64,000 nt of DNA from Mesorhizobium sp. NZP2298 (GTDB taxonomy: Bacteria; Pseudomonadota; Alphaproteobacteria; Rhizobiales; Rhizobiaceae). Shown here piece by piece: positions 10,120-19,426 of the stretch; position 1 is the stretch's first letter, and every line of letters starts with the position of its first letter. Location: NCBI RefSeq assembly GCF_013170825.1, contig NZ_CP033365.1, positions 7,080,001 to 7,144,000 of the forward strand, read 5' to 3'. Below the pieces are notes generated by a model that was given only the letters and a program-made list of their open reading frames with translations, had not been told where the DNA came from and made no database searches. A program made the translations under genes and the position numbers.

Positions 10120-10510
10120 CGGTTCTGTCACAGACTTTTGGCTGGTCTTAGGACGTCCAAGTTCGGGACATGACTATGCCGCGAGCTCTGCGAAGGTCTG
10201 GAAAGCGGCGGCGCCGTCCCTATACGCGCGAGCTGCTCGCCGCGACCCCGGCAAGGGGCATGCGCCTGCGGGGACCGACGCGTTCATTGAGTAAGAGGGC
10301 ATTGCCGACTTGTCCGACCATGGGTGACTGCGACCTACCGGGCGCTGTTCAGCCGGTCATTTCGTTCGCACTGACCTAGAACGCAGCAGGCTTTTCACCA
10401 ACCCTGCTGATATTCCGTCCTGGCAGAATGGTGCCGTCGGTTCGGCCAGACGACTTACGATTTGATTGATCACCGCGTCTATGAAGTCGTTGGAATAGAA
10501 GGGAGACGCC
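10120..10510. other. 391-bp intergenic stretch without a recognisable gene
   Basis: Only short open frames of unnatural composition (Arg/Pro-rich, overlapping each other) occur here. No FNR-type box or terminator with a T-run was seen. It may hold the promoter of the frameshifted gene starting at 10511. Confidence 0.5.
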
Positions 10511-10976
10511 TTGACACATCTCGACGAGTTGCTTCGCAAGTATCGGGATGACACGCTGTTTCGTCGTCTGGCAATCGGTTCACCGACTTGGTCTGAAATG
10601 ATCGCAGAGGCAATCATGAAAGATCGCACCGGCGGACTATCGTCTGGCCAGTCATAACGCAGCCTCCATCGATCTGGTCGCCGACAACGGCATCCATGTG
10701 CAGGTCAAAACTGTTGGCACCGTTTCTTCATTCGCCGGAATTCGGCGAGGTCGCGGTACAGCGGTCGAAGTCCTTGTGATCACGACTTTCGGCGAGCAGC
10801 TCCGCTTCTTTCTGGTGCCCATGACAAGGTTCAAAGAGATCGCTCGCACCTACCACTACCCAGAACGCAATCTCTTTTCGTGGGAGATCAGTGGCTCCCG
10901 CATAAAGAGCGGCGCGCTCGACGCTTTCGAGATTTCCCGAGATGGGGTGGAGATTCCTGGACTAAAAATGGGGTAG
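10511..10976 (+). pseudogene. Frameshifted hypothetical gene, possible PD-(D/E)xK-like nuclease fold
   Basis: A TTG start at 10511 is preceded by GGGAG and gives MTHLDELLRKYRDDTLFRRL, continuing to a stop at 10657. The next frame is open from about 10620 and reads DYRLASHNAASIDLVADNG then IHVQVKTVGTV and on to KMG at 10976. Removing one G near 10633 (GGCGGAC to GGCGAC) joins them into one protein of about 155 residues. The pattern of Asp, about 8-9 residues, then Q-V-K on a second strand resembles the metal site of restriction-endonuclease-like folds; this is inference. It could be a real frameshift or a sequence error. Confidence 0.55.
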
Positions 10977-11003
10977 CAAATCGAGCGATGGCTACCCCAA
11001 AGA

Positions 11004-11310
11004 CTACTGACCCGCGCTCCGCATGTTCCACGGGAGGGCGTACTTCTTGATCAAACCCAGTTCCAGCCTGGCGCTTCCGTGAACCGGCAGGCCGTTCCAC
11101 TCTGGGTCAGGGGGGAAACGCGGCGTAGACATCAATCTTGGCGTGCGTTGCCAATTCGTTGATCATGGTCGCGTTGATTTTTAGGCTTGTGGGTTGCGAA
11201 ACCCCGGGGCGACCGTAGAAATAGAGCCGCTTGGCCAGCCCCATAGTTGCAACTCCGACATACAACACGACATCGCTCTTGGCGAAGGCATACACGCCGA
11301 CAGCGGCTCA
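11004..11310 (-). pseudogene. GIY-YIG nuclease-like gene, decayed (frameshift in a C-run)
   Basis: On the minus strand VYAFAKSDVVLYVGVATMG followed by LAKRLYFYGRP has the GIY-YIG layout (VYxF...LYVG...Rxx.Y). The frame stops at 11107 after AFPP because of a run of six C. With five C the reading continues as DPEWNGLPVHGSARLELGLI then KKYALPWNMRS and stops at 11004, which is the expected GLE..LI....PWN end of the family. A TGA also lies just upstream of VYAFAK, so the N-terminus is damaged or missing. Convergent with the other broken gene at 10511-10976. Confidence 0.65.
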
Positions 11311-11358
11311 AGCAGCGAAGCATATGGATTCGATTTCGCCTTTCGTTGGACGCAGCCT

Positions 11359-12195
11359 TCAACGAGCCATGATGATCGGCAGTCCGGGAGCCTCGATCAT
11401 GGACCTTGTCACGCCGCCGAAAATCCTCTCGCGCAGCCGCGAATGACCATAGGCCCCCATGACCATGAGCTCGGCCCCAGTGTCGACCGCGTGCTGGCGC
11501 AGAACGTCGGCGATCGAGTGGTTTGAACTCGGCAAACGGTCCACAGTTACCTTTACGCCATGACGGGAAAGATAGGTCGCCACGTCCGCCCCGGGCTCCG
11601 CGCCGTGATGCCGCTCGTCCTCGATCGGGTCGACCATGACGACCCGCACCTCATCGGCACCTGAAAGGATGTCGAGCGACTCTCGCAAGGCGCGCGACGC
11701 TTCCAGGCTGGCGTCCCATGCGACGAGGACGCGCTTCGGTTTCAACGTCGCGGACGCCCCTTTGGGGACGAACAGGATTGGCTTTCCCGACGAAAACAGC
11801 GCGCCTTCGATGACTTTCTCCTTGAGCGTTTGGCTCGCCAGCAAGTCCGGCCCAAGGACGGTTATATCGGCGTAACGCGCGCGCCGGCCGATGACCTCAT
11901 CCGCCCAGGCATGGTCCGGGTAGTCATCACTCAGGTCCGTCGATACGGGGCTCGCCGACAGCATTTTGGAAACGGCTAAATTCCGCTTCTGCAGCATTTC
12001 CATTTCGGCTTCTCGCTCCGCGAGCCAAGCCGGCGAAACCACCTCGGCATATGCCCCGCCAGAGGGAGGCGCCGCGATGACCAGAACAAGCACCGAGAGA
12101 TGGGCATTGATTTCTTCACACAGGCCGGCGGCAAGCTTCAGATCAGCGTCTCCCTGATCGGCCCCTGTAACCGTTAGCAATGTCTTGAATGGCAT
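11359..12195 (-). CDS. Universal stress protein, tandem UspA domains
   Basis: The 278-residue product begins MPFKTLLTVTGADQ and has two Usp folds; the second ends with VMGAYGHSRLRERIFGG then VTRSM, the family's phosphate-binding G-x-x-G-H-S-R motif. Such proteins aid survival under hypoxia and starvation, probably by binding nucleotides. The start at 12195 is chosen because AGGAG lies nine bases upstream. Two FNR-like boxes lie upstream (12251-12264 and 12283-12296), so it is expected to be induced at low oxygen. Two homologues, at 49986-50795 and 58540-59364, share the same C-terminal signature. Confidence 0.9.
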   Translation of the reverse strand: MPFKTLLTVTGADQGDADLKLAAGLCEEINAHLSVLVLVIAAPPSGGAYAEVVSPAWLAEREAEMEMLQKRNLAVSKMLSASPVSTDLSDDYPDHAWADEVIGRRARYADITVLGPDLLASQTLKEKVIEGALFSSGKPILFVPKGASATLKPKRVLVAWDASLEASRALRESLDILSGADEVRVVMVDPIEDERHHGAEPGADVATYLSRHGVKVTVDRLPSSNHSIADVLRQHAVDTGAELMVMGAYGHSRLRERIFGGVTRSMIEAPGLPIIMAR

Positions 12196-12250
12196 GGCGA
12201 CGTCTCCTTGTTCGGGAGTCATAACGTAGCCAGCCGGTCGGATTCCTGCC

Positions 12251-12264
12251 TTGCGCTAAATCAA
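12251..12264. promoter_or_regulatory. FNR/NnrR-like box
   Basis: TTGCG-CTAA-ATCAA keeps the TTG-N8-CAA core. Its left half is NnrR-like and its right half FNR-like. The centre is 62 bp from the usp start at 12195. Confidence 0.5.
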
Positions 12265-12282
12265 ACCGATCGCTTCGCAGGA

Positions 12283-12296
12283 TTGATCCCGATCAA
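12283..12296. promoter_or_regulatory. FNR/FixK box, perfect palindrome
   Basis: TTGAT-CCCG-ATCAA matches the FNR consensus exactly. It lies between the divergent usp and cytochrome c genes, 60 bp from the cytochrome c start. Confidence 0.85.
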
Positions 12297-12349
12297 CGTA
12301 CGCGCGCCTCGCAAACCTTAGCCTGACACCATGGCTGGAGGCGGATCAA

Positions 12350-12748
12350 ATGAGATTCGGAACGACGATAGGTTTCCTGGCGTTGACGCTGAGCACCGCG
12401 GCGGCACAACAGATGAGCAATGGACGCCAGGAATATCTGAACTCCTGCGCCGTCTGCCACGGCGTGGACGGCAGGGGCGACGGACCAATGGCTGACGTAT
12501 TGCGGAAGAGCCCCGCGGATTTGACCACGCTCGCGAAGCGCAATGGCGGGGAGTTCCCCTACTGGCGGGTCTATGCCACGATCGACGGTCGCGGCCTCGT
12601 GCCAGAGCACGGCGAGCGCGACATGCCAGTCTGGGGCAATCAGTTCCTGCCCGACGATGTGAAGCGCTACGGTCCCTACGGTGGCGAAGCGATCACCACG
12701 GAACGCATTCAAAACCTCGCCGGTTACGTTCAGACGCTTCAACGCTAG
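12350..12748 (+). CDS. Periplasmic monohaem cytochrome c
   Basis: A 132-residue protein with a secretion signal (about 19 residues, ending AAA) and one haem-attachment motif CAVCH at residues 33-37, followed by the class-I-like GVDGRGDGPMA. A methionine in RDMPVWGNQF is a plausible second haem ligand. It should shuttle electrons in the periplasm. An FNR box lies 60 bp upstream, which suggests a role in micro-oxic or nitrite respiration. The partner is unknown; it lies 17 bp upstream of an unrelated kinase-like gene, with which it may be co-transcribed. Confidence 0.88.
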   Translation: MRFGTTIGFLALTLSTAAAQQMSNGRQEYLNSCAVCHGVDGRGDGPMADVLRKSPADLTTLAKRNGGEFPYWRVYATIDGRGLVPEHGERDMPVWGNQFLPDDVKRYGPYGGEAITTERIQNLAGYVQTLQR

Positions 12749-12765
12749 CAGGACTGGCACGCGCA

Positions 12766-14319
12766 ATGATCACTCAAAATCAAGACGTCGTGGTCGAGAT
12801 GATGAAGGACCCCGCCACCTATGGCGAGGCTGGTCCCGTCGAGACGATCGAAACCCACATTTCCCGGATATTCCTTATAGGGCAACGCGCATTCAAGATG
12901 AAACGCGCGGTCAAGCTGCCCTATGTCGATTTTTCGACGCCGGAGTTGCGGCTCGCCGCCTGCGAAAAGGAAGTGGAGTTGAACTCCAGAACGGCGCCCG
13001 GTCTCTATCTCAATGTCCGCCGCATCACGCGTGCGGGAAATCGGCTTGCGATGGATGGGTCGGGGGAACTGGTCGACGCTGTTATCGAGATGGTTCGCTT
13101 CGATCAGTCGAACCTCCTCGATCGCTTGGCCGCCGCGGCGAAGTTGACCCCCTCGCTGGTGACGGCCGTGGCGCGCATGATTGTCCAATATCACCGCAAT
13201 TCCGAGGTGATCCACGCTGGCAGCGGGTCAGGGAACATTGGCGGTGTGCTTGAAATCAATTCGGCCGGATTTGCTACGAGCCACGTGTTCGATGGAAAGG
13301 AGATCGAAACGCTCAACGCGGCGTTTCGCGCCACCCTCGCCCGCCATGCCGGCCTGCTTGACCAACGCGAGGCGGCAGGCCGGGTCCGCCGCTGCCATGG
13401 CGACCTGCATCTGCGTAACATCTGCGTCTTTGATGGCGAGCCTCGCCTGTTCGATTGCATCGAGTTCAATGATCAGATCGCCACCGTCGATGTCCTTTAC
13501 GATCTCGCATTCCTGCTGATGGACCTGTGGCATCGCGGTTTTCCGGAGTTCGCCAATCTGGTGATGAATCGCTATCTCGACGACGCCGATGACGAGGATG
13601 GCTTCATCCTGCTGCCCTTCTTCATGGCGGTGCGGGCGGCGGTGCGTGCTCACGTGACCGCGACACAGGTCGAGGAGGGCAGCCAGGACTCGACAAAGCT
13701 GGTCGCCGAAGCGCGATCTTATTTCCGACTCGCGCACATCCTGCTTGCCGAAACGCCGCCTCGGCTCGTGGCGATCGGCGGTCTGAGCGGCTCGGGCAAG
13801 ACGACGGTCGCCGAAGCGCTTGCGCCACGGATCGGCGCGCCCCCCGGAGCCCGAATCGTCGAGAGCGATCGCATCCGCAAGGCCATGCATGGCGTGGCCG
13901 CCGAAACGAAGCTGCCGGACAAGGCCTATCGGCCCGGCGTGTCGGAACGCGTCTATCGCCAGATCGCCTGGCGTTCGGAACTGATCCTGGCCGAAGGAGG
14001 CTCCGTGGTCGCCGACGCCGTATTCGACAAACCGGAGGATCGCGACAGGATCGAGCGCGCCGCGAGTGACGCGAATGCCCCGTTTGCGGGATTTTGGCTG
14101 GCGGCCGATCCGTCTGTGCTTTGGCGTCGTGTCAGCGAGCGAAAGGGCGGCCCGTCGGATGCCACGGTCGACATCCTGTCACGGCAATTGCAGCGTGACG
14201 CCGGTGCGTTGACTTGGCGCAAGATCGAGGCAGACCGCAAGGTGGCCGAAATTACCGCCGAGATGGCGGCCGTGATTGAGGGCACCGCTTCAGCCAGCTT
14301 CAGGAAGACCGGATCATAG
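12766..14319 (+). CDS. Bifunctional aminoglycoside-phosphotransferase-like / P-loop kinase protein
   Basis: The 517-residue protein joins two kinase-type domains. Residues about 1-320 resemble the aminoglycoside phosphotransferase fold, with the catalytic loop CHGDLHLRNICVFDG and the later LFDCIEF metal-binding segment. Residues about 335-510 form a P-loop kinase domain with GGLSGSGKTTVAEAL from residue 338. This fusion is widespread in proteobacteria (COG2187 plus COG0645), but the substrates are not established; antibiotic resistance should not be assumed. It follows the cytochrome c gene by 17 bp. Confidence 0.85.
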   Translation: MITQNQDVVVEMMKDPATYGEAGPVETIETHISRIFLIGQRAFKMKRAVKLPYVDFSTPELRLAACEKEVELNSRTAPGLYLNVRRITRAGNRLAMDGSGELVDAVIEMVRFDQSNLLDRLAAAAKLTPSLVTAVARMIVQYHRNSEVIHAGSGSGNIGGVLEINSAGFATSHVFDGKEIETLNAAFRATLARHAGLLDQREAAGRVRRCHGDLHLRNICVFDGEPRLFDCIEFNDQIATVDVLYDLAFLLMDLWHRGFPEFANLVMNRYLDDADDEDGFILLPFFMAVRAAVRAHVTATQVEEGSQDSTKLVAEARSYFRLAHILLAETPPRLVAIGGLSGSGKTTVAEALAPRIGAPPGARIVESDRIRKAMHGVAAETKLPDKAYRPGVSERVYRQIAWRSELILAEGGSVVADAVFDKPEDRDRIERAASDANAPFAGFWLAADPSVLWRRVSERKGGPSDATVDILSRQLQRDAGALTWRKIEADRKVAEITAEMAAVIEGTASASFRKTGS

Positions 14320-14332
14320 AGCTGACCACCGC

Positions 14333-17014
14333 CTAGCGAATCTCCAGTGTCGCCATGGAAAGGCCGGGCTCGCTGGGATGATGGGCAACCGAGAAGCCGA
14401 ACTCCCGGCACATTGTGAGCATCTTGCGATTTTCGTTGAGGATTGTGCCCTCGATGCGGCTGATACGTTCAGCCCTCGCATAGTCGATGATCTGGTTCAG
14501 CAGATCCCATCCCAGCCCATGGCCCTGTAGGTCCGATCGCACGAGCAGCGCATATTCGCCGGTCCTGTGATCGGGATCGCAGGAAAGCCGACCGATTCCC
14601 GCCAGCGCTCCCGTGTCCTTTTCAAGCGCGACAAAGGCGATGTCGCGATCGTAGTCAAGCTGCGTGAGCCGCTTCAGCATCTGGTCCGGGAAGTTCTTGC
14701 GCAGCGACAGGAACCGGAGCCTCAGGTCATCGGGGGAAATTTTCGCCAGGAACACGGGATAAAGCGCTACGTCCGCGGGGACGATTGGCCGGATGTGAAA
14801 GGTCATACCGTCCGACAGAAGATCGCGACTCCATCCTGACGGATAGGGTCTTATGGCAAGGGCCGGGTTCGGGGCTGGCTCATCCACCCGTCGCGTGTCG
14901 ATTTCGATGCGGGCATCGAGCGCAATCACACCTTCGGCATCGGCAAGCAACGGGTTGATGTCGAGGGAGACCAGGCAAGGGAAGTCGACGATCATTTGCG
15001 ACAGGCCATTCAGCGCAGCGATGATCTCACCTCGGTTGGCTGGCTTGCGATCGCGATAGCCGGCAAGCAGGCGGCCTATTCTGGTCGCGTCGATCGCGTC
15101 CGCTGCCAGCACGTCGTCAAGCGGCGGCAGGGCGATCGCGGTATCGTTCACAACCTCGACCGCTGTGCCGCCAGCGCCAAACAGAATGATCGGGCCAAAC
15201 ATCTGGTCCAGATTCATGCCCAAAATGAGCTCCTGCGCATGCTTGCGCACGACCATGGCTTGCACGGTGTAGCCGTCGACCTTCGTCTCCGGCGACCGCG
15301 CACGCAAGCGTGCCTCGATCAACTGGGCGGCTTCCGCAGCCTTCTCGGCGGTCGCAATGTCGAGGACCACGCCGCCGAGGTCCGATTTGTGTGAAACCAC
15401 TTTCGACAGCAATTTGACGACCACCTTTTCGGAGCCTTCGAGAAGCTCGCCGGCTGCCTGCGCCACCTCGGGGATGGATCCGGCTACAATGGTTCTCGGC
15501 ACGGGGATGCCATAGGCGGCTATCGCCGCTTTTGCTTCCGGCTCCGTCAGCATGCGCCGCCCTTCGCTGGCCACCTGCCGGAAGATGGCATGCACCGATG
15601 CCTTGCCGTCGACCCGGTCATCACCTTGGCTCGAGGGCGTGCGCAGGAGCGCCCGCTGAGCTTGCGACCATTCGCTGAGATAGGAGGCAGCGATCGCCGC
15701 GTCCTCCGGCGTTTCGAAGCTCGCAATGCCGGCTTCCGTCAGGACGCGCCGGCCTTCGCGCGCGGTATGCTCGCCGAGCCAGCACGCAAGAAGCGGCTTT
15801 CCACCGATCTCGCCTTCGTCGCCAAGCTCGGCCACCTTCCTGGCGGCGTCGGGCGAGGAACCGAGCCCGGTTGGGCAGTTCATGACAAGTATGACGTCCG
15901 TTCCCGGATCCGCCGCCAAGGCCTCTAGCGCCGCCCCGTAGCGCTCCGGGGCAGCATCACCGACGATGTCGATCGGGTTTGCATGCGACCAGGTCGGCGG
16001 CAGCACATGGTCAAGCTGCTTGATCGTCGACGGCGCAAGTTCAGCCAACTCGCCTCCGCGGTCGACAAGCTTGTCGACCGCGAGAACGCCTGCGCCGCCG
16101 CCATTGGTGACGATACCGACGCGCGCCCGATCGAGCGGAGAATAACGCCCGATCGTTTCGGCCGCATCAAGCAATTCGGCGAGATCTTTCACACGCAGCA
16201 CCCCTGCCCGTCGTAGCGCCGCTTCCACGACCCGGTCGGAACCAGAAAGTGCTCCAGTGTGGGTCGCGGCCGCCTTGGCCGCCTGTTCGTGACGGCCGGG
16301 CTTGATGGCGACTACCGGCTTGAGGCGCGCAGCCGCCCGAGCGGCCGACATGAACTTGCGCGGGTTGGGTATGGTTTCGAGATACATCACGATGGCTCGC
16401 GTGTGAAAATCGCCCGCCAGCATGTCGAGGCAGTCGCCGACATCGACGTCCGCCATGTCGCCGAGGGAGATGATCCGGGAAAAGCCGACATTGTTCGCGG
16501 CCGCCCAATCGATCAGCGACGTGGCGATCGCGCCGGACTGCGAGATCAGAGCGATGTTCCCAGGCTTCGGTGCCATATGGGCGAAACTGGCGTTGAGCTT
16601 CGATGGAGGGACTATCAACCCGACCGTGTTCGGCCCGATGATCCGCATAAGCGAGGACTTGGCCGCATCGAGCATCGCCTGGCGCAGACCATTCCCGTGA
16701 TTGAGCCCCGCCGTGATAACGACGGCCGCTCGTGTTCCCCTCTCGGCCAGTTCCCGCACGATGCCGGGAACGGTGTCGGGAGGGGTTACGATCACGGCCA
16801 GATCGGGAACGCCCGGCAGATCGGCAACCCTGCCGTAGCAGCGGTGGCCGGCCACGTGCGAATATTTGGGATTGACCGGCCAAATCTCTCCCTCGAAGCC
16901 GCCGACCACGATGTTGTCGAAAACAACGCGACCGACCGAGCCAACGCGCCCGGTCGCGCCGACAACAGCGATGGATTTCGGGGAAACGGCGTATTCAAGA
17001 TTTCGGATTGTCAT
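14333..17014 (-). CDS. Bifunctional acyl-CoA synthetase (NDP-forming)-like / GNAT protein acetyltransferase (Pat-like)
   Basis: The 893-residue protein has an N-terminal CoA-binding Rossmann domain (SIAVVGATGRVGSVGRVV), a ligase-CoA region (LISQSGAIATSLIDWA), an ATP-grasp domain from about residue 480, and a C-terminal GNAT domain from about residue 735 (SPDDLRLRFLSLRK...LVRSDLQGHGLGWDLL). This is the layout of Pat/PatZ lysine acetyltransferases, which acetylate and silence acyl-CoA synthetases. In such proteins the synthetase part is often inactive; I did not verify its catalytic histidine. The start at 17014 has AGGAG eight bases upstream, and an FNR-like box lies 55 bp upstream. Confidence 0.88.
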   Translation of the reverse strand: MTIRNLEYAVSPKSIAVVGATGRVGSVGRVVFDNIVVGGFEGEIWPVNPKYSHVAGHRCYGRVADLPGVPDLAVIVTPPDTVPGIVRELAERGTRAAVVITAGLNHGNGLRQAMLDAAKSSLMRIIGPNTVGLIVPPSKLNASFAHMAPKPGNIALISQSGAIATSLIDWAAANNVGFSRIISLGDMADVDVGDCLDMLAGDFHTRAIVMYLETIPNPRKFMSAARAAARLKPVVAIKPGRHEQAAKAAATHTGALSGSDRVVEAALRRAGVLRVKDLAELLDAAETIGRYSPLDRARVGIVTNGGGAGVLAVDKLVDRGGELAELAPSTIKQLDHVLPPTWSHANPIDIVGDAAPERYGAALEALAADPGTDVILVMNCPTGLGSSPDAARKVAELGDEGEIGGKPLLACWLGEHTAREGRRVLTEAGIASFETPEDAAIAASYLSEWSQAQRALLRTPSSQGDDRVDGKASVHAIFRQVASEGRRMLTEPEAKAAIAAYGIPVPRTIVAGSIPEVAQAAGELLEGSEKVVVKLLSKVVSHKSDLGGVVLDIATAEKAAEAAQLIEARLRARSPETKVDGYTVQAMVVRKHAQELILGMNLDQMFGPIILFGAGGTAVEVVNDTAIALPPLDDVLAADAIDATRIGRLLAGYRDRKPANRGEIIAALNGLSQMIVDFPCLVSLDINPLLADAEGVIALDARIEIDTRRVDEPAPNPALAIRPYPSGWSRDLLSDGMTFHIRPIVPADVALYPVFLAKISPDDLRLRFLSLRKNFPDQMLKRLTQLDYDRDIAFVALEKDTGALAGIGRLSCDPDHRTGEYALLVRSDLQGHGLGWDLLNQIIDYARAERISRIEGTILNENRKMLTMCREFGFSVAHHPSEPGLSMATLEIR

Positions 17015-17062
17015 CCCGGAAAACTCCTTGCCGCCACATTCACCGAAGGCGCCGAGCATTCA

Positions 17063-17076
17063 TTGCGCCAGATCAA
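17063..17076. promoter_or_regulatory. FNR/NnrR-like box
   Basis: TTGCG-CCAG-ATCAA lies between two divergent genes, with its centre 55 bp from the Pat-like start and 81 bp from the DUF302 start. The left half is NnrR-like, the right half FNR-like. Confidence 0.6.
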
Positions 17077-17150
17077 GGCGTCATCCGGGCCCTTGCGGAT
17101 AGCTACAGCAGCGCTGCTCCCAAGCTGCTCTGCCGTCGAAGGAGAAACCG

Positions 17151-17537
17151 ATGAGTTATTATTTCAGCAAAAGCCTCGACATGCCGTTCGCCGCGGCGAT
17201 TGAACACGTCACCAAAAAGCTTGCAGACAAGGGCTTCGGTATCCTGACGCGGATCGATGTCCAGCATACGATGAAGCTCAAGCTGGGTGTAGACTTCAAG
17301 CCCTACATGATCCTCGGCGCCTGCAATCCGCATTTCGCGTGGCGCGCGCTGCAGGCAGAGGACAAGATCGGCGCGATGCTGCCTTGCAACGTAATTGTGA
17401 CCGAGATCTCGCCAGGCACAGTCGAGATTGCCGCTGTCGATCCGGTCGCGGCGATGGGGGTCGTCGAGAACCCGGCACTTGCCGCAACAGCAAAGGATGT
17501 CCGGTTGTTGCTGCACGAATTGATCAGCGAACTTTGA
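17151..17537 (+). CDS. DUF302 domain protein
   Basis: The 128-residue soluble protein matches the DUF302 family (start MSYYFSKSLDMPFAAAIEHV; core GFGILTRIDVQHTMKLKLGV; later ACNPHFAWRALQAEDKIGAM then LPCNVIV). The biochemical role of the family is unknown; it often lies near thiol-redox or metal genes, as here. GGAG lies seven bases before the ATG. It leads a three-gene unit with the P-type ATPase (12 bp downstream) and trxC, probably controlled from the box at 17063. Confidence 0.85.
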   Translation: MSYYFSKSLDMPFAAAIEHVTKKLADKGFGILTRIDVQHTMKLKLGVDFKPYMILGACNPHFAWRALQAEDKIGAMLPCNVIVTEISPGTVEIAAVDPVAAMGVVENPALAATAKDVRLLLHELISEL

Positions 17538-17548
17538 CGGCCGACTCC

Positions 17549-19426
17549 ATGGACGAGTCCGCACTGCGGCGCGCGCTGCTGATCATCGCCATAGTAGGTC
17601 TGGCGCTTGGGCTTGGAGTGTGGCGGAGCGGTATTGGTCCCATCTCGCCTGACACAATCTGGACAGTGGCGACCCTGCCCGTCGTTGTCACACTCGCCAT
17701 CTCCATCTTGCGGGATTTCTGGATCGGCCGGATCGGCGTCGACGCGATCGCGCTGGTTTCAATGTCGGCGGCGCTGCTGCTGGGGCAGGCTCTGGCGGCG
17801 GTGGTTGTCGCCATCATGTATGCCGGCGGCACAGTGCTGGAAGACTTTGCGCGCGGCAGGGCGGAACGCAATCTCAGAGCGCTGACCGATAGGGCGCCGC
17901 ACGTGGCGCATCGTAAATCCGCAGATGGCACCGAGACAGTTCCGATCGAGCAAGTGGCGGTCGACGACGAGCTTCTGGTGCGCGCCGGCGAATTGCTGCC
18001 GGTCGACGGGATCTTGGTCAACGCTTCGGCCATGTTGGATGAATCGACCGTCACCGGCGAGCCCCTGCCGGAGCGTCGCGGCGCCGGCGACGTATTGCGC
18101 AGCGGCACTGTCAACGTCGGCGAGGCCTTTGTCATGCGGGCCTCCGCTGTCGCCGACAAGAGCACCTACGCCGCGATCGTGCGCATGGTCGCAGCCGCGC
18201 AAACCGCCAAGGCGCCTTTCATACGCATTGCCGATCGTTTTGCCCTGCTCCTGCTTCCGGCCACGCTTCTGGTCGCCGGCATCGCCTGGTATCTTTCCAA
18301 TGATCCGATCCGCGCCCTCGCCGTTCTGGTGGTCGCAACGCCGTGTCCGCTGATCCTCGCTGCGCCTGTTGCATTCATCGGGGGCGTGTCACGTGCCGCC
18401 AGGGCCGGGATCCTCATGAAAGGCAGCGCGGCGATCGAGGCCCTCGCCCAAACACGCACCGCAGTCTTCGACAAGACCGGAACCTTGACGCTCGGCGGCG
18501 CCGAGCTGATCGAGATCGACGTCGCTCCGGGCCAGGAAGCCGATGAATTGCTGCGGCTGCTGGCCTCGCTCGAACAGGCATCGCATCATGTCCTTGCGGA
18601 TGCGATTGTCCGCATCGCCCGTCATGGAAACCTGGCGCTCTCCCAACCCCATGATGTCCGCGAACATCGTGGGGAAGGCCTGAAGGGGCTGGTGGACGGA
18701 ATGTCGGTCGCGGCCGGGTCGAGGCCGCTCGTTCTTGGGAACGACCCACTGCCGAAGTGGGCGGAAAGTGGAGAGAGCCGGTACCGCGACGCGCAGGTAC
18801 TCAGGGTGTTTCTGGCTATCGATGGCCGGCTTGCCGGCATTTTCACATTAGGAGACACCATACGCGAGGATGCTCCTGACACTCTCGGGGCTCTGCGTTC
18901 GGCGGGGGTCGCGCGGATAGTCATGCTCACCGGCGACGATGGCACAGCCGCTGAAAAGGTTTCCGCTTCGCTTCGGCTCGATGCGTTCTTTGCCAATGCC
19001 ACGCCTGCCGACAAGGTCGCGACAGTGGAGGCCGAGAAGGCGACGGCGCCGACGATGATGGTGGGCGACGGCATCAACGATGCTCCTGCCCTTGCCGCGG
19101 CGACCGTGGGCATTGCCATGGGGGCTCGTGGCGGGACAGCTTCGTCGGAAGCGGCGGACGTGGTCGTGCTGACCGACAGGCTGCAGCCTGTCGCCGAAGC
19201 ATTGCGGATCGCCAGGCGCACGCGCGGGATTGCCCTGCAGAGCATCATCGTCGGGCTGGCGCTGTCGGGCGCAGCGATGATCGCGGCCGCCATGGGGCAC
19301 ATAACGCCGGTGGCGGGAGCATTGCTTCAAGAGGGTATAGATGTCGCCGTCATCCTCAATGCGCTGCGCGCCCTTGGCGACGGGCATTTCGAAAACAATC
19401 GAACCAGGACAGTTGAACGATCATGA
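17549..19426 (+). CDS. P1B-type heavy-metal ATPase with TPC motif
   Basis: The 625-residue pump has the P-ATPase motifs TGEP (about 169-172), DKTGT (phosphorylated Asp308) and MVGDGINDAPAL. The transmembrane metal motif is TPC (264-266) in VVATPCPLILAAP, instead of CPC, CPH or SPC. The last helix has LLQEGIDVAVILNALR, where zinc/cadmium-type pumps usually have HEG. There is no N-terminal CxxC metal-binding domain. These changes make the metal uncertain; the TPC group is poorly characterised. The following trxC overlaps by four bases, suggesting a link between metal export and thiol redox. Confidence 0.88.
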   Translation: MDESALRRALLIIAIVGLALGLGVWRSGIGPISPDTIWTVATLPVVVTLAISILRDFWIGRIGVDAIALVSMSAALLLGQALAAVVVAIMYAGGTVLEDFARGRAERNLRALTDRAPHVAHRKSADGTETVPIEQVAVDDELLVRAGELLPVDGILVNASAMLDESTVTGEPLPERRGAGDVLRSGTVNVGEAFVMRASAVADKSTYAAIVRMVAAAQTAKAPFIRIADRFALLLLPATLLVAGIAWYLSNDPIRALAVLVVATPCPLILAAPVAFIGGVSRAARAGILMKGSAAIEALAQTRTAVFDKTGTLTLGGAELIEIDVAPGQEADELLRLLASLEQASHHVLADAIVRIARHGNLALSQPHDVREHRGEGLKGLVDGMSVAAGSRPLVLGNDPLPKWAESGESRYRDAQVLRVFLAIDGRLAGIFTLGDTIREDAPDTLGALRSAGVARIVMLTGDDGTAAEKVSASLRLDAFFANATPADKVATVEAEKATAPTMMVGDGINDAPALAAATVGIAMGARGGTASSEAADVVVLTDRLQPVAEALRIARRTRGIALQSIIVGLALSGAAMIAAAMGHITPVAGALLQEGIDVAVILNALRALGDGHFENNRTRTVERS

